A DNA stretch of 64,000 nt from Sthenelais limicola (GCA_942159475.1 OW804096.1:9962871-10026870); one strand, 5' to 3'. Shown: positions 1-11,428, counted from the first letter of the stretch. The notes: generated by a model not told the origin, from the letters alone. Made by a program: numbers and translations.

Positions 1-352
1 AGTTCTTCCAAACAGACCTTCTACAACTACATCACTTACTACAGGTTATGAAATAGAATAAACAATGTATCATCACTCATACAGTGTACACAATCCCATT
101 ACTCTCTTTAGCGGCTAGGTAGCCTGGCAGTTTTAGGACACAACATTTGTCCAAGTGACCTTCTGCTTTGAGACTTTAGTTAGGGCATTTATGGGACCAG
201 TTATGTAGGTTCTGGAAATTGTGAAAAAATGGATTTTATCTGTTTAAAATTTCGGAAAATCTAGTCTTTACAATACTGTCTGAAAATGCTCAGAAGATGC
301 ATTCATTGGGGATATGAGTCTCATGTCCAAGGTGAACAGAAAGTGCCTATAT
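1..352. other. Non-coding stretch
   Basis: I see no gene, long repeat or RNA gene here. It is AT-rich intergenic DNA leading into the first MITE-A copy. Confidence 0.5.
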
Positions 353-554
353 GGGTCAGATTTTCAGAAAATGTACAATTGGCAGCGCTACACATTTAGT
401 AAATTCTGCTAAATCTGAGTATTTAGTATTGCCTTCATTCAAGCAATCTGTTAGGTTATGTTGAACTGTATGTCAAACCTGATTTTTGTCTAAAATTTGG
501 GTTATTTGAGAGAATTGGTGAAGGTGAATTGTACATTTCCTGAAAATCTGACCC
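353..554 (+). mobile_element. MITE-A copy 1, internally shortened
   Basis: This is a member of the main MITE family, defined here. The ends are inverted repeats of about 28 bp: GGGTCAGATTTTCAG, then AAAATGTACAATT, and the reverse complement on the right. A full copy is about 235 bp and has no coding capacity. The + orientation has GGCAGCTGTACACATTT just inside the left end. This copy is 202 bp and is flanked by ATAT on both sides, a 4-bp target duplication. Confidence 0.9.
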
Positions 555-1580
555 ATATACTGCATTTTACGTGCTTTCTCAGGCTAGTATTTTCTCATGC
601 ACTGAGGTCCAGGAGCCCTCGTTCCTCTAGTATCTATAGCATCAATATCCCAGAATCTTTTTTTCTGTTAATGGACCAAAATGTTGGTGATGTGCTTTAG
701 TCTCTCATAAATAACCAGGGTATAAAATGTATACTACAAGTTTGTCGGTAAACTAACCTAGATCCATGCAGCTTAGCCTAAAGGGGAATTTAAGCTGTGG
801 TCCCTATTAATCATTCCGAACTTATGATATGGGTCGGGAGGCAGCACAGCCGGTCACATGATACTCTTGCATAGATAATGCCCCAAACCAAAACAGTCGT
901 TATCAGGGGCACATGGTCCTTCCAGTCAGATAGACATAAGGAACTTATAAGTAACCATGCAGTGCATACAAAGCAATAATCCTCCCCCCCCCCCCCATGT
1001 GGTGTAAACACAGTCTTGATTGACAGCTAACTGTTTCAGTTTAAAATGTGTCATTATGTGCAAAATGTGCCACACCTCGAATCTCTATATAAACAAAAAA
1101 CCTTCCACCACTACCAGTTCACTCCCCTGACGAAGACCACCCTAGGTCGAAACGCGTTGGGACTTGCTCTGTAACATCATAAGCTAATAAACTGGAACTC
1201 ACAGCACTTCACAGGAGTTGATCGTTTATTTGAAGACATCTACTACATTTATCGTTTCAGTTTAAATGTACAACAGTCATATTCTCAATTAATGGAGTTA
1301 ATGAACTAGTGATGTAAGGAGGACTACAATTTTTAATATAAGTAGACATCATTGCCTCGATATATTCATTTATATCTGTGGCTATTTACATGAAGAAACA
1401 GTGGCAAAAACATTAGATATTAGGGAAGACAATCAAAAACTGTGCTCTGCTCTTCATGGGACTGTGTCTGACAGAGGAAAGCTCCCGCTGCCCCCGCCCA
1501 CCCCTTTTATACTGAAGATGCCCCTTTAAATTCATCCACATAGTGTTCATAGTTTAAGTAAGTAGTCCGTTCATTTACAT
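555..1580. other. Non-coding stretch with a C-tract and a retroelement-like end
   Basis: No gene is recognised. A run of about 15 C lies near 985-1000. Around 1125-1165 is a motif of the form CTGACGA, stem, GAAAC followed by GCGTTGGGA, discussed as a possible hammerhead-ribozyme relic. A minus-strand short ORF here has no recognisable content. Confidence 0.45.
1126..1163 (+). ncRNA. Possible hammerhead-ribozyme-like core
   Basis: The strand reads CTGACGA, an extra A, a GACC/GGTC stem with a six-base loop, then GAAACGCGTT. The bases before the core (TCCC) can pair with the GGGA that follows, as stem I of a type I hammerhead would. Stem III would be minimal (AC..GU). The extra A after CTGACGA departs from the consensus, so this may be inactive. 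Short hammerheads are known in Penelope-like retroelements; the link here is my inference. Confidence 0.35.
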
Positions 1581-1811
1581 GAGATTTTCAGAAAATGTAC
1601 AATTGGCAGCTGTACACATTTAGTAAATTCTGCTTAATTAGGCTGCAATTTGGTCAATACTAGGTGAATTCGAGTATATTCGGCATTGCATTGATTCTAG
1701 CAATCTGTTTGGTTAGGTTGAACGGAATTTTGAATTTTATTTTCGTCTGAAATTTGGGTTATTTGAGAAGATTGGGGAATGTGAATTGTACATTTTCTGA
1801 AAATCTAACCC
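1581..1811 (+). mobile_element. MITE-A copy 2, left tip degraded
   Basis: Full-length body in + orientation. The left terminus has lost GGGTC and starts at GAGATTTTCAG. The right end reads CTAACCC. No matching target duplication is left. Confidence 0.85.
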
Positions 1812-1945
1812 AAGTGCTGGAGAATTGGTGCCTAGAAAGTAACTCTAGGCACCCCTAGTTTGTAACCAGCACTATTATATGTAATAAACTATGACCTTCA
1901 CAAGTTCCTCCTGGAAGATCTGATTCTACTGAGTTATCCTTTTAA

Positions 1946-2509
1946 AGGTAAATGCCAGCGTCATCAGCACTGCAGCAGGCGGGAATTCAAGGAACTAATG
2001 CATGAAATAATAGAAGTCACAATAATTTGTTCAAACTTCATCTTAAGAAAGAACATGGTTGGGGGAATACAAAAAGCAAAGAAAAACAGGATGTCATCAT
2101 ATTATTCTGTGCTTTAGGGATGATTGAAGTTTACTTCCGTTCACTATTGATTTCAATGGGAGAAACTCACCGTGATACACATTCAGCTGAATAACATTTT
2201 TTTTAGTTCAATGGCAATTTTTCATTGGCAGGGTAGAGTAACATGTCAGCTATGTATATATGCAGATTTTAAAGAAAATCATGTGATTCAATCATCTGCT
2301 TTGGGTAAAAAGCAAAAAATACCCGTTTTCCCATAGACTTCTATAGTGAACAGTAGTAAATTTCAGTGGTGCCGGAAATAAAAACTAGTCCAATGACATA
2401 TAGTTTTATTTCGGCTTTTTGGGTTCCCACAACCATGTTCTTTCTAAATCCAAAGTTTAAAAATGATTCCATGATTCATTCATTTTTGATTGAACGCTTG
2501 CATTTACCT
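1946..2509. mobile_element. Foldback element with TTAA target duplication
   Basis: A long imperfect inverted repeat about 564 bp across. Left arm AGGTAAATGCCAGCG pairs with right arm CGCTTGCATTTACCT. Inner stretches such as AAGAAAGAACATGGTTG on the left recur inverted near 2427. TTAA lies at 1942-1945 and again at 2510-2513, as expected for piggyBac- or Kolobok-type target choice. No ORF of note lies inside. Confidence 0.75.
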
Positions 2510-2658
2510 TTAATCCAAAGGCAAAACCTAAGAGTACAACTCAGACATGAGATGTCTAATTCGATATCTACACATACAGCTACAAGGTTTCTTTGGTAGT
2601 TCTAATACAGCAGATTAAATATTCACATACTTTTGTATCTTTATATTATGCTCTTTAA

Positions 2659-2870
2659 AGGGTGGTCTCCACTGGCTGCGGTAAGCTCTGCGGTAAGCCT
2701 TGCAATGGTTTGTGCTGGTTCTGTAGGTGGTAAGGAATGACGAGGTCCTTGCCTACATGGTCAGTGAACGATGTAGGCAGGACCTCGTCACTCCTCAACA
2801 ACACAGCACCATCACAAGGCTTACCGCAGAGCTTACAACAGAGCTTACCGGAGCCAGTGGAAACCACCCT
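2659..2870. mobile_element. Foldback family C, copy 1
   Basis: A 212-bp palindromic element with ends AGGGTGGTCTCCACTGGC and its complement. Each arm carries two or three units of a 12-bp motif (GTAAGCTCTGCG or close variants), and the core contains CTACATGGTCAGTGAACGATG. Related copies lie at 21654, 24428 and 24833. Flanking bases are TAA and CTA, so no clean duplication is visible. Confidence 0.8.
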
Positions 2871-3440
2871 CTAGGTGTCAACTAAAAAAGCCATTGACTT
2901 TATTCCATTGCCACTAAAAAAATCCAAATAAAGGGGAATACCAACCTTTTGCAATACGCAATGCCCCAGCATTTAGGGCTGTAATCCCAGATGTCCTGTC
3001 TATTAATAGTCTAAGAACTAAGATACAGTAGGCACAAACAGTTCAGTAATTCCTATGTATTGAAAGGAGAATGCAAATTTATGGTAATTGAACCGTTTTC
3101 TCAATGTGCTCTGAATCACCTTTAAAAACCGTGCTCTGCAGGAAATACCTTTAACATGCAATCTCAATTTTGATCAGATACGAAATCCATCCTTCTTAAA
3201 TGTACATTTTATGCCTAAAACAACTGATTGATTCATACGAATCTAATTTCAATTTCATAAGATTAACATCTGTAAATTTCTTCTGGAAGAATATTAAAGT
3301 TCTTTCAGCGAGGCAACCTGTCCCATTTAGCGCCATTTTGAGGATCTATTGTCGCAAAATGAGATCTATTGTCGTAAAAGTGGATGTTTTTCCGTGCCCG
3401 TGAGAAAGGCGACATCTGGCTGACGGAAGAAGACTTGTTG
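2871..3440. other. Non-coding stretch
   Basis: Nothing recognisable was found. A short + strand ORF at 3200-3403 lacks any domain signal. Confidence 0.4.
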
Positions 3441-3444
3441 TAAG

Positions 3445-3550
3445 TGGCTCCCACGCATGCGCCGCTTTGAAACTCTTGCATTCTTGGTAACCGAGACCCA
3501 GCTATTATGCTATCTTATCTTTCCGGAAGATGGCGCCTCTCTCGGTGAGC
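3445..3550 (+). promoter_or_regulatory. Promoter-like cluster of NRF1, ETS and YY1 sites
   Basis: Within about 85 bp lie a palindromic NRF1-type site (CGCATGCGCC, 3454-3463), an ETS-type site (TTTCCGGAAG, 3520-3529) and a YY1-type site with an ATG (AAGATGGCG). The ATG at 3530 opens five codons that run directly into GTGAGC, a good splice donor. This arrangement is typical of TATA-less housekeeping promoters with a tiny first coding exon. No downstream exon is identified, so it is a prediction only. Confidence 0.35.
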
Positions 3551-3712
3551 GGAAGGAGGTACATATGAATGGAAGGCGTGAATATATGAATCTGAACCCT
3601 ACCTTCCGTGCCTGGAGTCCCTTTCTTTCAGCAGATGAGTGCTTGTATGTAGTGAATGTAGAGCGGATGACGAACAATAGTTGCTTCTACTTGCTCAATA
3701 TAGAGCTAATGG

Positions 3713-3842
3713 GTATTCTTTTTGGAAGAGGGGAAGAGGGTGGGGAGGGGGGGGGGGGAGTAAGTAGACTCGGGTTGGGGAGGAGGAAAGGGGGGGGGGG
3801 GGGGGGGAGTGTGCCGACAAGAGGATGGAAGATACCACATAC
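3713..3842. repeat. Left copy of a segmental duplication flanking a MITE
   Basis: This stretch of about 130 bp (AGCTAATGGGTATTC to GATACCACATAC) includes two G-tracts and recurs directly at 4085-4212. MITE-A copy 3 sits exactly between the two copies. Confidence 0.85.
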
Positions 3843-4079
3843 GGGTCAGATTTTCAGAAAATGTACAATTCACTTTCGTCAATCTTCTCAAATGACCCAA
3901 ATTTCAGACGAAAATAAAGTTCAAAATATAGTTCAACCTAACCAAACAGATTGCTAGAATCACTGCAATGTCAAATATACTCGAGTTTACCTAGTATTGA
4001 CTCAATTGCAGCCTAATTTAGCAGAATTTATTAAATATATATACAGCTGCCAATTGTACATTTTCTGAAAATCTGACCC
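3843..4079 (-). mobile_element. MITE-A copy 3, between two duplicated flanks
   Basis: Full-length copy in minus orientation. The usual 4-bp duplication is absent. Instead, about 130 bp of flank is repeated on both sides, giving the order flank, MITE, flank. Confidence 0.9.
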
Positions 4080-4084
4080 TCATA

Positions 4085-4212
4085 GCTAATGGGTATTCTT
4101 TTTGAGAAGAGGGGGAGAGGGGGGGGGGGAGTAAGTAGACTCGGGTTGGGGAGGAGGAAGGGGGGGGGGAGTCCCGACAAGAGGATAGAAGATACCATAT
4201 ACCCCAATATTT
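4085..4212. repeat. Right copy of the MITE-flanking duplication
   Basis: This matches 3713-3842 with a few differences in G-run length and scattered substitutions, and ends GATACCATATAC. Confidence 0.85.
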
Positions 4213-4230
4213 CCGAGTTCCAAGAAAAGC

Positions 4231-4562
4231 CCATGTGCCACTGCGCATGTCTGTTGCAGTGCATCATGGGATGGATTTTGTTGAAAAGTGACATACAAAT
4301 AATTGGCAAAACTTTAGCGAAAATTGCAAAAATGTTTTCACCAATATCAATTTCATAAATCATCTATGAAAACCAAATGCATGGTGGGAAATATTAAGTC
4401 TTGTGTCATGAAAACATGTGTAACGGATGGATATTGACATTAGAGCATTGATAAATATTCCATGCTGAACATGACATGTTTTCTATAGATTTTCCACTGT
4501 ACCATTAGTCCAATAATTTCATGCGATTCAAGATTCAAAATGGCCGCTATTCAAATCCCCTA
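4231..4562. repeat. Repeat family F, copy 1 (left tip missing)
   Basis: One of three copies of a repeat of about 340 bp (others at 31155 and 33572). Shared text includes CCACTGCGCATGTCTGT, GGAAACATGT-like central bases and the end CAAATCCCCTA. In this copy the left terminus TAGGGGATTTG is lost. It is probably a non-autonomous DNA transposon. Confidence 0.75.
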
Positions 4563-6275
4563 TTATTGTCGATGAAATTAAAGGTCTGTGCTCAGCCAAA
4601 ACCTTATTATTAAAATCAAAAGCTTTCCTGCTACGTGTAAAAAGGCATAGCATGGGTGACGAATCTTAACATTAGTGTAGTTTAGGTATAAGTGAAGAAC
4701 TACCCGACACACCCCGCTGCAGTTTATACTGCGGTTGGCGACGCGGCGATTCTACTGCATTCACCACAGCCCTCAAACAGCGGCAAGCGTTACTTGTGGT
4801 GACGCGATCCTGTCGCCGCGGTCGCCGTGGCAACATGTGAACGCAATGATTGCAGTAAAACACTATAGGGACGTCGCACATATGATGCTGTTGGACTGCT
4901 CTTAATGAATGTGTGTGGGGGGGGGGGGGGGCGGGAGGGGGGCAGGGAATGCACAATATTCATTCTTATTTATGCTTATTATCTATTTATTATTTATTAC
5001 TAATTATTTATTCAGAAAATCATCAGTTCATCATTTTGGTTCATCATTTTCTTGTAGTAGCCTACAGCTCTGGATGCCTAGTATGCATGATTCGACTTAT
5101 ATTTGTCCTAGAAAGCTGAAACAACTTTTAAAATGCCTGGAATATATTAAGGATTCCTCCTGTTTTATTAGTTCTTAAGTAACATTTTCTCCTCTGTGGG
5201 GAATCGCCGTTCGAATTCCGTGGCAGGTGAGCGGGACTACTCCAGTCAAACTCCAGCGTGGATGCCCCTCCTGTGTGACCAAGCGTAGTATACTTTCTGC
5301 ATCTCTTCTAGAAGAATATAAATTTGAAAATGTTAAGTAACAACATGTATTGAATTTTAACAATATGTGAAGGACAATCATTTTATTTGTAAGTGTGATG
5401 CAGGTATTAAATGTCATGATAGCAGATTGATTTACATGTTATGTTAATATTTTACAAATTGGCTCAGACAGTTTGTCCAATCCTCAGTTGTAAAATGTAA
5501 AGAATAGAATACAGCCATATTCGGTGCAATGCATATATACATTTAGTTGGTCCCAGGATGTCTAAACGTCAGAGTTTGTCTTTCAGTAAGCCCATGGTTA
5601 ATTGGATTGTTACTGCTGTCAATACAAGAAACTAGGACATGTTATTACAGGACGCAACGGATTTCTCCAGTTTCAATGTGGGCCTGGCATTATCCAAGCT
5701 TCCTGGGACATCAGATAGAGGGGAGGGGGTTCTCATGTAGGGGCTCGCTCTAGAGGTGCCTGTTAAAACAAAGAGATAGAAACTATTATAGAACATGATG
5801 AGAAATATGGTTAGTACATTAATCAGGAAATTATTAAAGTGGATATGTATGCTACAAGCTGGTCATAGAGAAAGACATTTTAGATTATGGCTAAATACAT
5901 CAACGTTATAAAGAAATATAATAAGGAGGATACACAAGTATACTTACACAGTGTGGATATAAGGCAGATCTCTGTACATAATACAAAGTGCAAACGCATT
6001 TTTCCCAGTGAATATTCTGCATATCTGAAATAGTTGAGACAACAAGTAATTACAAATTAGACAAAATACATGTATACTAATAAGTAGCCGTTATCTGTGT
6101 AATTTCCAGTCATCTAGAAGTTTGTAATATAATATATAAACTTACCTCAGCTCTTATAACAGCCACTTTGAATGTCCTGTTGACCGTTTGGATTCATCTA
6201 GTAGAGTGCAGGGGCTCTAAGACTGCACGCCTGCTAGCCCATGTAACTGGCCTCACTCCCAATTATGGCAACCCC
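4563..6275. other. Non-coding stretch with a G-tract and a tRNA-like B box
   Basis: No gene is recognised. A G-rich run lies at 4916-4942. At 5210-5220 GTTCGAATTCC resembles a pol III B box, but no matching A box is visible upstream, so I do not call a SINE. Confidence 0.4.
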
Positions 6276-6312
6276 CCACCCACCCACCCACCCACCCACC
6301 CACCCACCCACC
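6276..6312. repeat. (CACC)n microsatellite
   Basis: About nine CACC units. They create a spurious His/Pro/Thr-rich reading frame on the + strand and a Gly/Trp/Val-rich one on the other. Confidence 0.9.
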
Positions 6313-6435
6313 AACCTGTAGTGTTTCAACAGTCTGACTGCTTGCAACGCCGACGGGCATAGACCACCTTGCCCCCTACACTGCACCCAGTCTTCCACCC
6401 CTGTTCTATGCACCATAAAATTTAATGCAGAAATA

Positions 6436-6774
6436 TGTGATGTGTTTCAGGAAAATGAGTCACAAGTTGCAAAATTGATATTTTTATAAGTGTTGTATTT
6501 ACAAGATCTCTTTGTGCGAATATTCTCATTCTTGGTGTGCCTAATGCTGGACAGTGTATGTATACATGTACATACTAAATTTAAAGACAGTGTTCATTAT
6601 TAATTTAAGTTAACTAATCTTTCAAAAATAAAGATATCAATTTTAGAATATGGAAATACTTATTAAATATTGTACTGTTTACTATCATAGGAATTGGCTT
6701 GATTTCATTTTTTCAAATATAATAAAACCTCAAAATTCATTTTTTTGCGACTCATTTTCCTGAAACACATCACA
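6436..6774. mobile_element. MITE-B copy 1, complete
   Basis: This copy defines the second MITE family. The ends are inverted repeats: TGTGATGTGTTTCAGG, then AAAATGAGTCACAAG on the left, and GACTCATTTTCCTG, then AAACACATCACA on the right. The body is AT-rich with no ORF. Full copies run from about 330 to 410 bp. Confidence 0.85.
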
Positions 6775-7074
6775 ATTGGTAGTGGAATGAGCGAGCACAT
6801 TGCTAGTCTCATTATGTCTGCAGTTTTGAAATGTTTAGTGAAGAATATAGAGGTCCTGACCAATATGTTTTTTAACTAGTAATTCATGGGAATAAAAGAA
6901 ATCATTAAACTAGAAGTGTAATTAAGATTTAATAATCTTGACAGGGACGATGGTGTTATATATAACAAATCATCAAATGTTAAAGATCAATTGGTTTATT
7001 CTGATGGCAAGCATTATCAAGCAAATCATTTAAATTATGACGATCATTTTGCCCAGAAAAAGAAAGTTTCAGTG
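6775..7074. other. Non-coding stretch
   Basis: AT-rich DNA with no recognised feature. Confidence 0.4.
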
Positions 7075-7185
7075 ACTGCAGTATAACCAGGAAGCCGTGT
7101 GATTCCTAACTGCAGTTCTACATATCTACTAGGTAGTTATAGGACTGCAGTAGGGAATCACACGGCTTCCTGGTTATACTGCAGT
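7075..7185. mobile_element. Foldback element of 111 bp
   Basis: The arms are nearly perfect over 32 bp: ACTGCAGTATAACCAGG, then AAGCCGTGTGATTCC on the left, and the complement on the right. The loop is about 47 bp. Confidence 0.8.
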
Positions 7186-7519
7186 GACCACCAGAGAGGC
7201 AGAGCAGCACAAGTGCAGTCAATGCGCTGAGAAAGGGGAATGCAGAGATGATGCACTGGGTGATGGTTTCAATGCACATTGCACATCTGGGTGTGTGACT
7301 CGGGTAAGCAATTTGCTTCATCGGTTATCTTTCATGAAGACCAACAATGTAATACAATGTGGCAATATAGATAAAACGCTTACGAATATCTCCAAACAAA
7401 CAATACTTTCTCAACAATATTATAAAGTAAAAATCGAGTTAAATCTGAATTCAAATCCAATAAAAGGAATACTCAGCTTCCATTATCAGACGAAAATACT
7501 GGATACACTCATTATATAT

Positions 7520-7633
7520 CTGAAACATATTTATACACGAATTTACCTAGTATTGACCAAATTGCAGTCTAATTTAGCAGAATTTACTAAATGTGTACAG
7601 CTGCCAATTGTACATTTTCTGAAAATCTTACCC
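7520..7633 (-). mobile_element. MITE-A copy 4, right half only
   Basis: Only the segment from ACGAATTTACCTAGTATTG to the right terminus CTTACCC remains. Confidence 0.75.
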
Positions 7634-7728
7634 ATATCCAAAACAGCGTACCCACTTGCTATAAATCATTTAAGAAACCTCACATACAACAAACAATCAA
7701 AATCTAATCTCTCTGACAAAATGCATAT

Positions 7729-7964
7729 GGGTCATATTTTCAGAAAATGCACAATCTACAGTTCTACACATCTATCAAATTCTGTTAGATTAGAGTCAAA
7801 ATTGATAAATACTAGGTATATCTGAGTATATTCTGTATTGTATTCATTCAATAAATCTGTCTGGTTATGGTGAACTGTATTTTGAACCAGATTTTTCGTC
7901 TTAAATTTGGGTTATTTGACGGGATTGGTGAAGACCAATTGTACATTTTCTGACGATTTCACCC
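7729..7964 (+). mobile_element. MITE-A copy 5, diverged subtype
   Basis: Full-length copy with ATAT on both sides. It carries CTACAGTTCTACACATCTATC instead of the usual left sub-terminal text, a subtype shared with the copies at 13807 and 31877. Confidence 0.85.
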
Positions 7965-8119
7965 ATATACATCAACACAACAAGAAGGTGCTGTGATATC
8001 TTATTGTGAGAGCGACAGATTTGTGGCAGGAAGTAAAGGGGATGGAGATTGTGAAGCGGGAGGAGGACGAGGTGGCATACGGGGGTGGAAGGGTACTTCT
8101 ACTGCCCGCTCTCTCTTAT

Positions 8120-8354
8120 GGGTCAGATTTTCAGAAAATGTACAATTCGCCTTCACCAATTCTCTCAAATAACCCACATCTAAGACAAAAATTAGCTTTA
8201 TAATGCTGTTTAACATAACAGAAGTGATACCTTAAATCAATGCGATACCAAATATACTCAGATATACCCGGTATTCATCATTTGTCAGCCTAATTTAGCA
8301 AAATTTCCTAAATGTGTAGAGCTGCCAATTGTACATTTTCTGAAAATCTTACCC
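8120..8354 (-). mobile_element. MITE-A copy 6
   Basis: Full-length, minus orientation, with target duplication TTAT on both sides. Confidence 0.9.
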
Positions 8355-8863
8355 TTATAAGTTCAGACAAATTAAGGAGGCTTCTTTTTCCAGAGGTCTG
8401 ATCTGGATTTGTGCTCTCCTATCCACACTATATCGATTGGGCATTTACGACATTCAAGGCTCTTCTCAAAGTTGTAAAAGCCTCTTTACTGGCTGCATGT
8501 ACAAGGCTCTATATTTCCGGGTGGCTTACATAGATCTCAAGTGATGTTACCTGGGTTTTCTTTTCCCCAAAATAATGTTTTTCAATAATGCTATTTCAAT
8601 GCTATTCCTTTTGGAAAATTGCACATGCTTCGACCCACTTACAGCAGCTGGGCTGTACTGGGCTGATGCAATGTCACCACAGCCTCAATTATAAAGGTGG
8701 GTGTGAATAGAAGAAGGGATGGAGGAATTGAATAGAAACTACATGCTGAGAAGTACTACCCGTTTTAGACGGGGGCATCTAGTCTCTTATTAACTTGACC
8801 CTCTTTCCACAATATCAGACCAAGATAAACTGGCAAAACCATTATCAACTCACATCTGTATGT
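8355..8863. other. Non-coding stretch
   Basis: No gene or repeat recognised. Confidence 0.4.
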
Positions 8864-9101
8864 GGGTCAGATTTTCAGAAAATGTACAATTGGCAGATCA
8901 ACATATTTTGTAAATTCTGCTAAATTGGACTGAAAAATCATCAACACTAGGTATATATATGAGTGTATTTGGCATTGCCTTGATTCAAAGATTCAGTTTG
9001 GTTATGTTGAACAGTATTTTGAACCTAATTTTTGTCTTAAATTTGGATTATTTGAGAGAATTGGTAAAGGCGAATTGTACATTTTTCTGAAAATCTGACC
9101 C
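8864..9101 (+). mobile_element. MITE-A copy 7
   Basis: Full-length, with ATGT repeated on both sides. The subtype has GGCAGATCAACATATTTTG on the left, shared with the copy at 46043. Confidence 0.9.
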
Positions 9102-9360
9102 ATGTGTAATGATCGACCTATCACTCGAATAGATTACTTAAGGATTAATGACCAACATTGAGGAGCTCGTGGTACACTGTTTGGCCCGAGGTGAAGCAGA
9201 AAGGGAGGTTATTAATCTGTTTAATCTCTGCCTTGGGTTGTTATAGCCCCTGGACTGCTCAAGGCAGTGACTAAATCTCTACAATACTACATTCCAGTCG
9301 TTTAATGGCACTTCTAATTTAAGAAGAAATCTTTCATAGTAATTTTTTAAATACCTTTTA

Positions 9361-9846
9361 TTGACTGAATTGTCACAGAGTGATATTTCTCATTCATCAA
9401 GGGAAGAAGGCCTGTTTTGCCTTACACCTCTAAGCCAAACCGACCTATCAAAACTACAGCGAATACAGAATAGAATTCTTAGAATAGCCCTTGGGTGTGA
9501 TTATTACACCCCCAACGCTGTATTATTGCAAACATGCAACACTATGAATATTGCTAACAGAATATCTTTTAATCTATCGAAGCTGGCGCACATGGAAGTA
9601 TATGTAAACAATAAAGGTACCATACCAGCCAGACACACAAGGCAGGCTGAAGCCCCAGTCCTCCAGAGTTTCATACCAAGAACGAGCAAGGACTCTAAAT
9701 GTACTTATAACATGGTTGTCAGCACCTGGAATAAGCTCCCTGCATACTTGAGGATAATTGGTGACCCCGTTAGTTTTAAGATTTCTCTTAAACGACACTT
9801 TCTTACTACTATCCAGGCCCCCCCGCCTGCACCCGGGGTACAATAA
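9361..9846 (+). pseudogene. 3' fragment of a LINE reverse-transcriptase ORF
   Basis: The frame encodes the C-terminal part of a non-LTR retrotransposon protein. The recognisable order is L..LQRIQNRILRIALG, a YTPNAVLL stretch, NIANRISFNLSKLAH, and a final STWNKLPAYLR followed by SFKISLKRHFL. In CR1/L2/Jockey-type LINEs this is the region after the palm domain. The catalytic reverse-transcriptase motifs, including the YADD box, and the endonuclease are absent, so the copy is 5'-truncated and dead. The first about 20 residues are probably flanking DNA, since the frame opens on a TTG and not an ATG. An untranslated tail follows. Clade assignment is uncertain. Confidence 0.75.
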
Positions 9847-10530
9847 ATAAATAAATAGTATGCCGTTGTAACTGTGTATGTAATGTTATCCAATGTACCA
9901 CCACACCCCGATGTTGTACATACACCCCCTGACTCCGTCATGTACCCGCAAGCATGACCTATTGTAATACCTGCTATATGTCGCCCATTTGGGCACTGTT
10001 TCATGTGTTCTATCTATTGAACACATGTGTATATAACAGCCAACCAATTGTCGGCTCAAATTGAAACCTATTGTCAATTTCTATACGCCCACCTGTCTAA
10101 CAATGTGAAGACTGTATATGTGTACTACCACTCCGCCTCGCCTGGGATATACTACCTGGCGTCCAAATGAGACATTATTTAACGATTACTATGATTACTG
10201 TGTAAACTACAAATATACGTAACCGCAAGATGTTCAAAAATCACTAATTCCCTCTCACACCTCTCACTATACGAATGATTACATAATAGGCTGGAAACCT
10301 ATCACTATCATCCATCTTTCACCTCATCTCATAAATCACCATCAATTGATTGTAAGATGAAATGTACATACTGAATATTGAATGTGATTATACCAACTCA
10401 AGCCCTCTCTATATGTTTAAATTTCCATAGATCTATCAGGGCACAACGAAAATTCATTTCCGGATGAGCGTGCTTAAATTTATGTAAAAAAAGATTTCCT
10501 GAATAAATAAATTTGTTGAAAAAAAAAGAA
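9847..10530 (+). mobile_element. 3' untranslated tail of the truncated LINE
   Basis: About 680 bp follow the LINE stop codon and end in AATAAATTTGTTG and a run of nine A, the expected 3' terminus of a retroposed copy. Confidence 0.6.
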
Positions 10531-11193
10531 GCAACTATTAATTATCGATCTACTCGATCAAACATTAGGCTTGTTTAAAAAATTCAAAATTCAACCGACA
10601 TTATTCTTAATTCCCAGTTTACTTACAAACAATAGAGACGGAAGGTATCTCTTCGGTATCGTTCGGTAAATGATGACTTTGATGAAGGATGTAATAAAGT
10701 TGTTGTTTCTTATTGATTTTATTTTGTACAAGCTTTCGGGCTAGTCTGCCCTTCTTCAGGTGAGTTAATACCCCATGAGGACACTCCTCATCGCTACCCC
10801 ACCACCCCCCGCCCACATACACACACCCAGCAATATTACATCGGCAAGTCAGATTCATTTAGTCCACTCTACCTTTTCTTACATTTCTTTTGCCCAACGT
10901 TAATTAATCTAAACTTTAAAGTCGTCGATCTAGAATCACTTCCTCGACCAAACCAAAGCACCCTTTTCTCCATGTCTAGTTCTAACGCATCCAATGATTA
11001 CTCTTCCGCCCATGAAATACAAACGGAAACCCCATTTCCCAACAGTCCATGATACCTGCAAGACAATCTATAGACCGATGTTCCGGTTGCGCAGAAGATG
11101 CGCAGAAGCAGCAATAATAGTCCCTCTGTGTGTGTTTTTTATCTCCTGAGCCTAATTTAGGTTAATGGTGTCCATTGTTGCTCAGATCTAAAT
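10531..11193. other. Non-coding stretch with a minus-strand hammerhead-like motif
   Basis: No gene. On the minus strand near 10733-10765 the order CTGAAGA, stem GGGC/GCCC, GAAAG appears, similar to the motif at 1126. Confidence 0.35.
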
Positions 11194-11428
11194 GGGTCAG
11201 ATTTTCAGAAAATGTACAATTGGCAGCTCTACACATTTCGTAAATTCTGCTAAATTAGGCTGCGATTTGGTCAACACTAGGTAAATTCGAGTATATTCAG
11301 CATTGCATGGATTATAGCAATCTGTTTGGTTAGGTTGAACTGTATTTTGAACTTTATTTTCGTCTGAAATTTGGGTTATTTGAGAAGATTGGCGAAGTTG
11401 AATTGTACATTTTCTGAAAATCTGACCC
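11194..11428 (+). mobile_element. MITE-A copy 8
   Basis: Full-length reference-like copy of 235 bp with target duplication AAAT on both sides. The minus-strand reading frame across it is a by-product of the repeat. Confidence 0.9.

Noticed and set aside
3457..3957. A 166-codon frame near the promoter-like region
   Set aside because: It runs through G-tracts and a MITE-A copy; composition is driven by repeats. Only the first bases are kept as a possible promoter.
7184..7825. A 213-codon frame starting after a foldback element
   Set aside because: It opens on a non-ATG codon, crosses two MITE-A copies and has no domain.
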